From Desulfuromonadaceae bacterium (GTDB taxonomy: Bacteria > Desulfobacterota > Desulfuromonadia > Geobacterales > Pseudopelobacteraceae): 64,000 nt of DNA. Below, piece after piece: positions 36,950 to 46,182 of this stretch. Under the pieces are notes generated by a model that saw only the letters and a list, made by a program, of their open reading frames with translations, did not search any database and was not told where the DNA came from. The stretch covers positions 1 through 64,000 of the forward strand of contig JAQUIT010000017.1 in the NCBI GenBank assembly GCA_028681335.1, read 5' to 3'. The translations under genes were made by a program, and so were the position numbers. Within the stretch, counting starts at the first letter, position 1. Each line of letters starts with the position of its first letter.

Positions 36950-39271
36950 TTGTTACGCATGAAAACCTCACCTACCACCCCGCCATTAAACGGTATATTT
37001 GCCGGTTTACTCAAAACAGTCAGGTCTGATTCCACCTGGTATATCGCTATTATCCTTGTCTTCATCACACTTGTCACCGGTGCCGGTTACGGCTTGATTC
37101 TGCAACAAAAGCAGTTTCTGCTGCGAGAGAAGCAGAAAGAAATCTCAACCATTGCTGACCTTAAGACATCACAACTGGTTCAGTGGCGTAAGGAGCGCTT
37201 TGCCGAGGGAGCTTCCATACGCGCCAACGCCATGATGGCCCACCGCATCAACAACTACATCGAAGGTAGAGACAAAGCAGGCGTTCGTCGTGAGTTTAAA
37301 CGCTGGATGGCTAATCTGATTGACCTGGGTGGCTACAACAAAGGGATTCTCTTTACTCCGGAGGGGAAAATAATCGCCTCTGACTCAGAGTTGAAAACTC
37401 CACTGTCACGGCATTACTCTACTCTGGTTGCCGAAACGGCTGCGGACAATGAATTACTGCTTTCGAGCTTCCATACCGACGGTATCGGCTATCCATACGA
37501 AATAAACCTCGCTGTGCCGATCATGCTTCTCAGTAACGGCTACTCTCGCTGCATTGCCGTACTTGTCCTGGATATAGACCCTGACAAAAGGCTTTATCCG
37601 CTTATTAAATCATGGCCGGCATCCAGCTCAACGGCAGAGACGTTACTGGTGCAACGTGAAGGGAATTATGTCCATTTCCTGAACGAACTCAGGTATCGCA
37701 AAAAAACGGTCGAAGCGTATCACCTACCACTCACACGCCACAACCTACCAGCAGTCATGGCGGCTCTTGGCCAGGAGGGCATCTTTGAAGGCATCGACTA
37801 TCGCAATACGCCAGTGCTCAGCGCCACCAGAATCATACCCGGCACCCAATGGGGACTCGTCGCCAAAATAGATATCAGTGAAGTTATGGCGCCACTTTCA
37901 AAGACCATCTGGATGGTTGCGCTGACAGGAGTCATTCTCGTTATAGCCATGACTATGGGGCTATTTCTCTGGGGCCTTCGCAAAAAAGCCATAACTCTGC
38001 ACAAATTATTTGAAATTGAGCAAAAACATACTCTTGAGCTAAAGAAATCGGAAGACACACTGACCAGGTCTCGAGACTATCACTCGAAGTTACTGGAAAT
38101 TTTCCCGTCGCTTATCTGGAGGGCTGGGACTGACGCCAGATGTAACTATTTCAATCAAACCTGGCTGGCTTTTACCGGACGCACACTGGATCAGGAACTT
38201 GGAGACGGATGGACGGAAGGAGTACACCCGGATGACTTGGAGAGCTGTGTTGCCACCTATATGGAAGCATTTCGGGACAGGCGCCAATTTAAAATGGAAT
38301 ATCGTCTGCGCTACAATGACGGCAGTTATCGCTGGATCAATGACCACGGCATACCCTACAACGGTGTGGATGGTTTGTTTTCCGGTTACATAGGCAGCTG
38401 TTATGACATTGAATTACAGAAAGAAGCCGAGCATAAGCTGCACATTATTCATTCCGGCCTAGAGAAGCAGATCAGTGAAAGGACCAAAGATCTAACGGAG
38501 ATCAACTCCCTGCTGAGATTGGAGATGTCTGAACGCGAGCAGCTCGAACGCCAATTGCTGAGCGCCAAACGTCTTGAGGCGATCGGGCAGATCGCCGGCG
38601 GTGTCGCCCATGAAGTTCGCAACCCTCTCAACGCCATCCTCACCATCACCGAAGCCCTTTTCAGAGAAAAGGAGGTTGCCTCCAACCCGGATTTTGTGCC
38701 GTATATCCAGCACATACGCACCCAGGTTAACCGCCTGGTCCACCTGATGAACGACCTCCTCGATCTGGGTAGAACAATACCGGCGGGAAACCTTCAGCCA
38801 ACGCCTCTGTTTGAAATCTGCCGTGAAACGCTTGTCCTCTGGAAGTCCACCGGCATGTCGGAAAACAAGCGGGCTATCCTCTCCTCCGACAGTGACAATA
38901 CCTCAATTCAGGTCTTGGCTGACGGCCTCAAACTGCAGCAGGTACTTTTCAACCTGCTCGAAAATGCCGGTCACCACACCGCACAGGACAGCAAAATTAC
39001 GATGATGCTGATACAAAACAACCCCGGCGTTAGCAACGGCATGGCGGTCGTGCAGATAATTGATCAGGGAGCCGGCATTGCAGAAGATAAATTGCCATAC
39101 GTTTTTGACCCCTTTTATTCTGATCGCAAAGGTGGTACCGGTCTTGGATTAGCGCTTGTCAGGCATTTTATCGAAAATATGGGTGGAACCGTTCAGATAA
39201 CCAACAACATCCCGTCGCCAGGGTGTACCGCAGAAGTCCGTATTCCGCTCTACCGTGAGGAGTTAAAATGA
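36950..39271 (+). CDS. Membrane sensor histidine kinase (Cache-like sensor, PAS, HisKA, HATPase)
   Basis: A 773-residue hybrid-free kinase. TM1 at about 29-51, a periplasmic sensor region of about 265 residues resembling a double Cache module (about 53-315), TM2 at about 320-341, a PAS/PAC segment (about 380-490; WRAGTDARCNYFNQTW, YRLRYNDGSYRWINDHG), a coiled coil (490-540), then HisKA with His554 in GGVAHEVRNPLNAIL and an HATPase domain with NLLENAGHHT, GAGIAEDKLPYVFDP and GGTGLGLALV. The open frame starts at TTG 36950, with GGAG five bases upstream; ATG 36959 is the alternative. It overlaps the response regulator by four bases (ATGA). The periplasmic ligand is unknown. Confidence 0.92.
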   Translation: MLRMKTSPTTPPLNGIFAGLLKTVRSDSTWYIAIILVFITLVTGAGYGLILQQKQFLLREKQKEISTIADLKTSQLVQWRKERFAEGASIRANAMMAHRINNYIEGRDKAGVRREFKRWMANLIDLGGYNKGILFTPEGKIIASDSELKTPLSRHYSTLVAETAADNELLLSSFHTDGIGYPYEINLAVPIMLLSNGYSRCIAVLVLDIDPDKRLYPLIKSWPASSSTAETLLVQREGNYVHFLNELRYRKKTVEAYHLPLTRHNLPAVMAALGQEGIFEGIDYRNTPVLSATRIIPGTQWGLVAKIDISEVMAPLSKTIWMVALTGVILVIAMTMGLFLWGLRKKAITLHKLFEIEQKHTLELKKSEDTLTRSRDYHSKLLEIFPSLIWRAGTDARCNYFNQTWLAFTGRTLDQELGDGWTEGVHPDDLESCVATYMEAFRDRRQFKMEYRLRYNDGSYRWINDHGIPYNGVDGLFSGYIGSCYDIELQKEAEHKLHIIHSGLEKQISERTKDLTEINSLLRLEMSEREQLERQLLSAKRLEAIGQIAGGVAHEVRNPLNAILTITEALFREKEVASNPDFVPYIQHIRTQVNRLVHLMNDLLDLGRTIPAGNLQPTPLFEICRETLVLWKSTGMSENKRAILSSDSDNTSIQVLADGLKLQQVLFNLLENAGHHTAQDSKITMMLIQNNPGVSNGMAVVQIIDQGAGIAEDKLPYVFDPFYSDRKGGTGLGLALVRHFIENMGGTVQITNNIPSPGCTAEVRIPLYREELK

Positions 39272-40584
39272 AACCGCATGTACTGTTGATTGAAGACAAT
39301 GCCGCCACTCGTTTCGGTTTTGTGCGCTATTTTTCACCAGAGGGGTATGACGTTTTTGAAGCGGCCAGCCTTGCAGAAGCGGCAGCGGCTTTGACAGCTC
39401 AACACTTTGATATCATTATCCTCGACATCAACCTGCCTGACGGCAACGGCATTGATTTCATCAAAACAGCCCGGGCAAACGACCCCTGCATCCCGATTAT
39501 TGTAATAACTGGCGAAGGAGACATCCCTCTGGCGGTTGAGGCGATGCAGCGAGGGGCCGACAACTTCCTAACCAAGCCGGTTGATAATGCCGCCCTGGCA
39601 GTGTTCATGCGTAAAACGCTGGAAATAGGACTTCTTAAACACCGACTATCAGCTCGCAAGCGTACCGAAAAAGATGCAACGTTTTTTATTGGCGAGAGCA
39701 GAGGCATGCAAGAGATTCATGATTTGATGCTGGCAGCCGCAGCAAGTGACATCCCGGTACTGATAACCGGTGAAACCGGCACCGGCAAAGGGATGCTGGC
39801 CAGATGGATTCACCAGCATGGAGCCCGAGCTGCAAATGAATGCGTGGAGCTGAACTGCTCCGGTCTGCGCGGTGAAATGCTCGCGCGCGAAATCTTCGGC
39901 AATGCCAAAGGCGCTTTTACGTCTGCCGATCAGAACCGCAAAGGATTACTCGATGCTGCCGACCGTGGGACGTTGTTTCTTGACGAAATAGGCGACATGG
40001 GTATCGATATTCAGGCGCAGTTCCTCAAAGTACTTGAGGATAAAAACTATCGCAGGCTGGGCGATGTAAAACTTTTGCGCAGTAATTTCCGCCTCATATG
40101 TGCGACACATCACGAACTTGATTCTCTGGTAAATACCGGGCGATTTCGCCAGGATCTCATGTACCGGATCAACATGTTGTCAATCCACCTGCCACCACTC
40201 AGAGAGCGGATGCATGACCTGCCTGCACTGGTCGCCTATCTGCTCCGGTCACTCGGATCGCCAGCAACGGTTGTCTCAGACGACATTATGGCTACGTTAC
40301 GTGGCTACTCATGGCCCGGCAACATCCGTGAACTGAAAAATGTTCTCGAGCGTGCCCTGTTGCTCACCCCGCATGAAGCGGCGCTTCGTAAGGTTCACTT
40401 CTCCGGTCTTGCACAAAATCGTATGCATCTTCCGGCGCAAAATCGGCGCACTGTTCAGGAAGTTGAGGGGGAACACATCAGAGTTGTACTTGACCAGATG
40501 GGAGGCGACATCGACAAGGCAGCAAAAAGCCTCAATATTTCACGAGCCACACTTTATCGCAGACTTAAAAAGAGTACCGAATAA
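39268..40584 (+). CDS. Sigma-54-interacting response regulator with variant GAFTSA loop
   Basis: Receiver domain (1-120, phospho-acceptor Asp53 in IILDINLPDGNG), AAA+ domain with Walker A TGETGTGKG (167-175), and a Fis-like helix-turn-helix (about 412-435, KAAKSLNISRATLYRRL). The sigma-54 contact loop reads GAFTSA (215-220) rather than GAFTGA, and the preceding helix is diverged (NCSGLRGEMLAREIFGNAK). LPPLRER and SWPGNIRELKNVLERAL are intact. Coupled to the upstream kinase by a four-base overlap, so the two form a pair. Whether the Ser variant still works with sigma-54 is not known from sequence. Confidence 0.9.
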   Translation: MKPHVLLIEDNAATRFGFVRYFSPEGYDVFEAASLAEAAAALTAQHFDIIILDINLPDGNGIDFIKTARANDPCIPIIVITGEGDIPLAVEAMQRGADNFLTKPVDNAALAVFMRKTLEIGLLKHRLSARKRTEKDATFFIGESRGMQEIHDLMLAAAASDIPVLITGETGTGKGMLARWIHQHGARAANECVELNCSGLRGEMLAREIFGNAKGAFTSADQNRKGLLDAADRGTLFLDEIGDMGIDIQAQFLKVLEDKNYRRLGDVKLLRSNFRLICATHHELDSLVNTGRFRQDLMYRINMLSIHLPPLRERMHDLPALVAYLLRSLGSPATVVSDDIMATLRGYSWPGNIRELKNVLERALLLTPHEAALRKVHFSGLAQNRMHLPAQNRRTVQEVEGEHIRVVLDQMGGDIDKAAKSLNISRATLYRRLKKSTE

Positions 40585-40785
40585 ATCCGGGACGACCATC
40601 ACTCCATTCGTCTCATGATTTAACTGAAATCTGTGGACTAACACTGTAGCAGTTTTTCCAGGTTTCCTCCCTTTTAGTAGTATACCAATCGAGAGTGTCC
40701 GTTGACTTCAGGTTACCTCAATAACACACATTAGTTTTGAAAGAATCTTAAGACTGAAGTCTTAGACAGACAGCCTGTCAAACAA

Positions 40786-41250
40786 TCAATTGGCAAATTT
40801 ATTCTTTTTGAGAGCATCTGCCTTCTGTGCTTCAATCCTTTTGGCTACTTCCTCTACAACCTGTTCTGCAGAATAGCTGGGCTTGGCTGGCAGCTGTCCA
40901 GCAGTAACATGTTCATTATGTACCTGAGACGCGCCGGAAGTGTTGTGTGGTCTTTGTACGGGAGCATCTTGATAGGCATTCATTGTTGACAGGAAGTTTC
41001 TGAACAGCTTGAATGACAACAAGACAAGCAAAGACAAAGGGACAATATCATTCAACCAGTAATCAAAACTGCGCAGGCGAAACATTTCTCCAGCCAACAG
41101 CCCGGCGGAAACGATTAGAATACCGAATGCATTGCCTATAACACGGAACTCAATATCGTCCGGTATTTTTATCTCAACAGTTTTTGCCACGCCCTGCCCT
41201 TGATTTACTGAATGGATTTGCTGCAGAAAATGTACTTTATTTATCGGCAT
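40786..41250 (-). CDS. Membrane protein of unknown function
   Basis: A 154-residue protein I do not recognise. After about 40 polar residues it has two hydrophobic helices (about 38-58 GNAFGILIVSAGLLAGEMF and 66-86 DIVPLSLLVLLSFKLFRNFL) and then a long hydrophilic, Lys/Glu-rich tail that reads as an alpha-helix (QVVEEVAKRIEAQKADALKK). This suggests a cytoplasmic-facing scaffold or sensor anchor. It stands alone between the kinase pair and an outer-membrane protein gene, facing away from both. Confidence 0.6.
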   Translation of the reverse strand: MPINKVHFLQQIHSVNQGQGVAKTVEIKIPDDIEFRVIGNAFGILIVSAGLLAGEMFRLRSFDYWLNDIVPLSLLVLLSFKLFRNFLSTMNAYQDAPVQRPHNTSGASQVHNEHVTAGQLPAKPSYSAEQVVEEVAKRIEAQKADALKKNKFAN

Positions 41251-41407
41251 GTTTACGGGGTTCTACAGCTTTTTATGCTGTTAGCAGCTATTTAGCTGTA
41301 AACACATCAATAATAGAGAACTGAGAGAGAGATATAGCACCATTGGTACCGTGGCTTGGTACAACGTACTTACAACAGCCAAACATATATAGCACGCAAG
41401 CTGTTGA

Positions 41408-41448
41408 TGCATCGGGTTGTTGACCCGGTGCAAGCGCTTTGTTAAAGT
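41408..41448 (+). promoter_or_regulatory. Candidate promoter with a ten-base-pair hairpin upstream of the outer-membrane protein gene
   Basis: TTGACC (41420-41425), a 17-base spacer and TAAAGT (41443-41448) give a modest sigma-70-like promoter. Overlapping it is an inverted repeat TGCATCGGGT / ACCCGGTGCA (41408-41417 with 41423-41432, loop TGTTG), which could be an operator rather than an RNA hairpin because it lies upstream of the predicted start. No matching regulator site is recognised. Confidence 0.35.
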
Positions 41449-41477
41449 AACATATTAAACATTTCCGGGAGGTTTAC

Positions 41478-42221
41478 ATGGACAGATTTTTACTACGCGG
41501 AATGGTTGCAGCGTCACTTTTTCTTGCTGCTGCACCAGCCTTGGCTACAGACATCAGTTTTACTACGGCCATCACTCAGGACCAATTCAAGAGCCTGACT
41601 AAAGAAGCCGGAGCAGCTTTAGGCTACCGGAACATGGCTCCAGCGGAGCCTTTAGGCATTCTCGGCTTCGACATCGGTGCCGAATTATCCGCCGTAGGCA
41701 TCGACAAAAACAGCAGTTATTGGAGCTCGGCCTTTGGAAATGATGCGCCTTCTTATCTCGTTATTCCCAAGATACGCGCCCGCAAAGGACTTCCCTTTGG
41801 AATTGATGTAGGAGGAATGTACTCATATGTTCCAAGCAGTAACATTAAACTGTACGGCGCTGAGATAAGTAAGTCGATACTGGATGGCACTGCAGCGACA
41901 CCGGCACTTGGCATCCGTGCTACGTATACAAAACTGTCTGGAGTCAGCGACCTGTCGCTCCAAACCTATGGAGTAGATGCTTCCGTTAGTAAAGGTTTGC
42001 TGTTTATTACTCCGTATGCCGGAGCGGGGATATTGTGGATCAATAGCGAAGCCAAGGGGAATCTAAAAGCATTGGTACCGACGCTGGAGAGTGAATCCAC
42101 CACCGTGCCGCGACTCTTTGCGGGGGTTAAGATCACACCGTTTCCGTTGGTGGGGATAACGGCCGAGGCGGAATATGCCGAACGTCCTATTTACTCGCTG
42201 AAGGCAGCTATCAGCTTCTGA
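41478..42221 (+). CDS. Predicted outer-membrane beta-barrel protein
   Basis: A 247-residue protein with a clear signal peptide (1-23, ending APALA) and a body of alternating hydrophobic/polar strands such as LGIRATYTKLSGVSDLSLQTYGVDASVSKG and ITPYAGAGILWINSEAKG, ending in Phe (LKAAISF), the typical C-terminal signature for outer-membrane insertion. No family is named with confidence. GGGAGG precedes the ATG. Its terminator at 42251 suggests a single-gene unit; substrate or ligand unknown. Confidence 0.75.
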   Translation: MDRFLLRGMVAASLFLAAAPALATDISFTTAITQDQFKSLTKEAGAALGYRNMAPAEPLGILGFDIGAELSAVGIDKNSSYWSSAFGNDAPSYLVIPKIRARKGLPFGIDVGGMYSYVPSSNIKLYGAEISKSILDGTAATPALGIRATYTKLSGVSDLSLQTYGVDASVSKGLLFITPYAGAGILWINSEAKGNLKALVPTLESESTTVPRLFAGVKITPFPLVGITAEAEYAERPIYSLKAAISF

Positions 42222-42250
42222 TATTTATAGGAACTGATAAGAGCTAAATG

Positions 42251-42284
42251 AAAGGGGCACATTTTAGTGTGCCCCTTTCTTGTT
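42251..42284 (+). terminator. Intrinsic terminator after the outer-membrane protein gene
   Basis: AAAGGGGCAC (42251-42260), loop ATTTTAGT, GTGCCCCTTTC, then TTGTTATTTC. A ten-base stem with a T-rich tail, 30 bases after the stop codon. It could also serve minus-strand transcripts from the pilus operon. Confidence 0.85.
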
Positions 42285-42365
42285 ATTTCATACCGTGAGG
42301 TAACCTAAAGACAACGAACAGCTCACCAATATGTTACTGTTGCAAGACAAAAAGCAGTACAAGCA

Positions 42366-42752
42366 TTAAGGTGTAGCAATAGCAATTGGAGGTATTACAG
42401 CTAAAGTGGACGCTTTCATACTACCGATTGATGACTCAATTTGCAAATAGTTAGATGCACCAGAAAGCTGCGGCATTAAATATGTCAAAGTGAATGAATT
42501 GCTATTAGAAGTAAGTTTTGTCTTGTCGTCAGGATCAAATCCAGTGGCGGTGGTTATTACTTCTACCCCTTGAGCGGATTTACCGGATGGTGGTGTGTAT
42601 GTAATTGTAGCGACAACAGAATATGTTTGATTTAGATTATCAACATTTTTTGTAGTTATTGATAGCGCCCCACCGGTATCATCACCACATCCCTGCAGCA
42701 TCAGAACAACAGATAGTGATAACAATACTGCAAGACAACGTATAACTTTCAT
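42366..42752 (-). CDS. Small lipoprotein with immunoglobulin-like body, downstream of pilQ
   Basis: A 128-residue protein with a lipoprotein signal: charged MKVIRC, a hydrophobic core and lipobox LQGC (cysteine about 22). The body is beta-rich (YSVVATITYTPPSGKSAQGVEV, SNSFTLTYLMPQLSG), consistent with an Ig-like fold; function unknown. I used ATG 42752, which has GGAGGTCTC upstream, not the earlier in-frame ATG at 42782. It is the last gene of the pilM-Q run (72 bases after pilQ), so a role as an accessory outer-membrane lipoprotein of the pilus is possible but unproven. Confidence 0.65.
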   Translation of the reverse strand: MKVIRCLAVLLSLSVVLMLQGCGDDTGGALSITTKNVDNLNQTYSVVATITYTPPSGKSAQGVEVITTATGFDPDDKTKLTSNSNSFTLTYLMPQLSGASNYLQIESSIGSMKASTLAVIPPIAIATP

Positions 42753-42824
42753 GAGACCTCCAACCGTATTAATTCTAGGCATATTGTGGAATTAGACAAA
42801 AAGATATTATTTTATAAATAACAA

Positions 42825-45521
42825 TCAGTTTAATATTCTAGGTGTAATAAATATAAGTAGTTCGGATTTTATTTTTCTTGTTGAAGTAGATTTAAACAGA
42901 TTACCCAAGAAAGGGATATCCATTAAATAGGGAACACCTTCTTCTGACTGTGTTTCGTCTTCTTTATAAATGCCACCAATTACAGTAGTTTCTCCATCTT
43001 TTAATAACATCTCCGTAGTTGCCTCTTTCGTATTTATTGAAGGAGGATTTCCAGTACCGGCAGAGTTGTTCGTTGCTTTAATTTCCATGCCTATTGTGCC
43101 ATTTGAATTTATATGCGGTTTAACCTCAAGAGACAACACTGCTTGAACAAACTCCGTAGTGTTACCAGTTGTTGCAGTATTATTTACATAGGGTATTGAT
43201 TGACCCTGAGTTATTTTTGCTGTTTTATTATTTAGTGTCGCTATTTTAGGCGTTGAAACAATTTTCACCAGACCAGCTGTCGCTGCAGCATTAAGACGCA
43301 TATCAAGCTGAATATTGCTGGCAATCCGACCGAATGAAATCCCCATATTTGTTCCCGAGACACCACTTTGACCGGAGGTAACAGCAGGTGTAGTCAAGCC
43401 ACCAAAGCTGTTATCCAAGGAGTTAATACCAAGAAAAGAGGCAGAACCATCACGATAATGAACCCCCCAACTGACTCCCAGATCCCTTGTGAAAGTCGAT
43501 GAGGCTTCAACTATCCTTGCTTCAATCATAACCTGTCGTTCGGGAACATCCATTATTACAAGATAACTCTTGATTTTGTCCAAGTCAGATCGAACAGAAG
43601 TAATTATAATAGTATTAGTACGTACATCAGAACTTATTTTACCAATTCCCTGAGTCAATAATGCCTCTAGTTGTGACTTAATGGTATCAACTTTGTTGTA
43701 ATTAACTGGAAAATACTCTGTAAATGTAGGCTCATTTTTGAGCTGAGCTTTTCTATATTCGTTTTGTTCTTCCTCTATCGACTTTAACTTTCCCTTTTTC
43801 TTGATCGTCAAAACATTACCAGTTTCTCTTGAATCAAGTTCCTTGGTATCAAGAATAATATCTAGAGCTTGGTCCCAAGGGACGTTAACAAGTTTAAGGC
43901 TTATATTACCGGTAACATCATCTCCAAGAACAAAGTTTTTTCCGCTGACCTCAGCAAGCAACTGGAATATTTTTCGAACGTCTGCATCTGCAAATTCCAG
44001 CGTTACTTTCCGTCCCTTATAGACATGTGAACCACCCTGTTGAGTTGAGGTAATCTCGGCAGCGGAAATATCTGATGAAATATCTTCAACAGATGCATCT
44101 GCAGGTTTAGGATTGAATGTTTTGTTTTTTTGTCCCGCAGCTTCAATAACAAGCTTGTCAGCTGCGAGTCCTTCTGGATGCTTAAAGTCGATATAGAGCA
44201 TGTCCGCTTCCTGTCGGAATTCAAATGGAACGGGCATACGGGTAACTATACGTATTTTAGTATCAGTACTTTTTTTATTTTTGACAGAGAACGGGGTAAT
44301 TCTCAGGATTGGAGAAACAAAGGAACTAGTTTCAAGTGAACGCTGAAGATTTTTAGGTAACGTAGAGTTTTTAATAGTTAATGTAACATATCCAGGTGTT
44401 TTAACAGGTTGGTCTACACTGATTGTACCGGCAACTTTAACGGACACTCTGGAAATACCATTTACCTGTTGAAAATCAATCATCTCAACCGATGCAATAC
44501 CGGATAAAATAGCTGCCTTATTCAAATCTTTGGTTGGCTGGTTATCTGCTACAATTGTTTTAACCGGTTCCAATTTAGCGTCAGTATTTGGTTCTATCAC
44601 TGGCATAGGTTTAGCAACAGGTGTATCAGACTTGGTCAATGTCAGTTTTGTATTTGTATTTTCATCAACAGGATGAGAATCAAGCGTTATCTCAATTCCT
44701 GAGACTGTTTTGGTTGAAGCTGCTTCAGGAAAAGTCCCATTTACAGAATCCAGAACCACTCGAACTTTATCGGGATAGAGACCAATTCGTGCAGAAGCAA
44801 CACCAGATGCGTTTAACGGTAATAATCGAGAAGAAAGACCACTCTTCACATTCATTAAGTCAACAACATAACGTTCTGGCTTATTGAGCCTGAATGTATT
44901 AAAAGCAGAGATTGGACCATCAAGGGCAAGAGTTATTACATTCTTATTAACAGAAATTGCGCTAAGTGTTGTTGGCTGTATTTCTTTTTCTGACTCAGCA
45001 ACAGGATTCACAGTAACCGGCAGCGGCTCAACAACAGTTTTAGCTTCACTCACTAAAGGAGAAGGTGTGGTGTCTACCAGGGACGGGAATGAAATTCTTA
45101 GTTCACTTGAACTTGGTGAAACAACAGTAATGACAGGTTCGCTGTCACGCACAAGTTCAATTTCAAGCCTAGTAAGAACACCTGCATCAGTATCAAAGCG
45201 ACTAGCTGTAATAGACTTGAAATTACCTTTATTAATTATTAATGGTGCAGAAATATTTCCCTGTGTCACCTGTGATAGATCAATGACAAGTCGAAGCGGA
45301 GATGTTGTCTTGTAACTCGTATATGTAGCAGAAGAACTCAGTTTAATTGCCACTTCAGTAGCAAAACCATCACCTAACGGCACAACAGATTCAATCCTGG
45401 CAAGCTTTTTAGCTTCAAGTTGCACGGAAGAAACAGCTACACCCGGTGATACAAAAAGACAGGCTGCCATTACTGAATATGTTAACAGCGAAATTCTCAA
45501 TGAATTTTTCTTCCACTTCAT
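42825..45521 (-). CDS. pilQ: Type IV pilus secretin PilQ
   Basis: Outer-membrane secretin through which the pilus exits. 898 residues: signal peptide (about 1-32), AMIN-like peptidoglycan-binding regions in the N-terminal half (KVAGTISVDQPVKTPGYVTLTI), the STN/N0 domain (VTLEFADADVRKIFQLLAEVSGKNFV), an N1 domain and the C-terminal secretin with ATLNNKTAKITQGQSIPYV, ETTVIGGIYK and VPYLMDIPFLGNLFKS. Start is ATG 45521 with AAGGAG upstream; the longer frame begins inside pilP. The N-terminal half is Ser/Thr/Val rich and visibly A+T-biased. Last structural gene of pilM-N-O-P-Q. Confidence 0.95.
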   Translation of the reverse strand: MKWKKNSLRISLLTYSVMAACLFVSPGVAVSSVQLEAKKLARIESVVPLGDGFATEVAIKLSSSATYTSYKTTSPLRLVIDLSQVTQGNISAPLIINKGNFKSITASRFDTDAGVLTRLEIELVRDSEPVITVVSPSSSELRISFPSLVDTTPSPLVSEAKTVVEPLPVTVNPVAESEKEIQPTTLSAISVNKNVITLALDGPISAFNTFRLNKPERYVVDLMNVKSGLSSRLLPLNASGVASARIGLYPDKVRVVLDSVNGTFPEAASTKTVSGIEITLDSHPVDENTNTKLTLTKSDTPVAKPMPVIEPNTDAKLEPVKTIVADNQPTKDLNKAAILSGIASVEMIDFQQVNGISRVSVKVAGTISVDQPVKTPGYVTLTIKNSTLPKNLQRSLETSSFVSPILRITPFSVKNKKSTDTKIRIVTRMPVPFEFRQEADMLYIDFKHPEGLAADKLVIEAAGQKNKTFNPKPADASVEDISSDISAAEITSTQQGGSHVYKGRKVTLEFADADVRKIFQLLAEVSGKNFVLGDDVTGNISLKLVNVPWDQALDIILDTKELDSRETGNVLTIKKKGKLKSIEEEQNEYRKAQLKNEPTFTEYFPVNYNKVDTIKSQLEALLTQGIGKISSDVRTNTIIITSVRSDLDKIKSYLVIMDVPERQVMIEARIVEASSTFTRDLGVSWGVHYRDGSASFLGINSLDNSFGGLTTPAVTSGQSGVSGTNMGISFGRIASNIQLDMRLNAAATAGLVKIVSTPKIATLNNKTAKITQGQSIPYVNNTATTGNTTEFVQAVLSLEVKPHINSNGTIGMEIKATNNSAGTGNPPSINTKEATTEMLLKDGETTVIGGIYKEDETQSEEGVPYLMDIPFLGNLFKSTSTRKIKSELLIFITPRILN

Positions 45522-45531
45522 GCGAAACTCC

Positions 45532-46182
45532 TTATTGTTTCCTGGGAAGGGTAAGTTTAATATTTTCTTTACGGATTCTGCCGCTGTCATCTCTAAATTG
45601 TTCTAAAATGTCAACGCCATTTGAGGTTATAGATACAACCTTACCGTCATTTTTACCTATTAGCATCCCAACTTTTAATACATATCCTTTCCCGCCAGGA
45701 TCTGTAACCATTGCACGATTTTCACGACCACCTGTAATTACTCCGATGAGCTTGAACTGACCTACGTCAAAACTATGTATCGGTAAAGAATTGCGTTTCG
45801 CCTTTTTTATGGCGTCAGCTGTATTCAGAGGTTCTGATTTAACTGCAACAAAAGGTTTGAATGGATCTTTTTTATTACTGAAATCAAATTGGTTTGATGC
45901 CGCTGGCGGGACCCGTAAGACTGAACTAACCGCACGTTGCACGGCAACTGTCCGCTGCGGGATAGCAACCATGGGTGGCTTCACAGGAGTAGCAGCAGGT
46001 GCTTGGTCCTGATTCTTTTTGCAGGCGGAAATCATCAGTGCACACACAAATACGATTGAAACTGTTCGTATATTGGAAGAAATATTCTGCGTTTTTAGGG
46101 CGGAACACAACTCTACAAGCGCACTTGACCCGTTTTGTGTGGTCGATTTAAGACTATTTTTTAGCAGAAGTTTTTTTATCAT
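45532..46182 (-). CDS. pilP: Type IV pilus inner-membrane lipoprotein PilP
   Basis: Couples the PilMNO platform to the PilQ secretin. The C-terminal PilP core is clear: FDFSNKKDPFKPFVAVKSE, KLIGVITGGRENRAMVTDPGGKGYVLKVGMLIG. A hydrophobic stretch ending in a lipobox-like LMISAC gives the lipidated cysteine. The N-terminus is uncertain: the open frame extends to a TTG at 46203, and ATG 46182 would place about 40 residues before the signal segment, overlapping the end of pilO by 29 bases. A start nearer the lipobox would look more normal, but I found no good codon plus ribosome site there. Confidence 0.85.
   Translation of the reverse strand: MIKKLLLKNSLKSTTQNGSSALVELCSALKTQNISSNIRTVSIVFVCALMISACKKNQDQAPAATPVKPPMVAIPQRTVAVQRAVSSVLRVPPAASNQFDFSNKKDPFKPFVAVKSEPLNTADAIKKAKRNSLPIHSFDVGQFKLIGVITGGRENRAMVTDPGGKGYVLKVGMLIGKNDGKVVSITSNGVDILEQFRDDSGRIRKENIKLTLPRKQ

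Noticed and set aside
40749-40764. Hairpin TAAGACT-GA-AGTCTTA downstream of the 40786-41250 gene
   Set aside because: Loop of two bases and no T-run; too weak to call a terminator.
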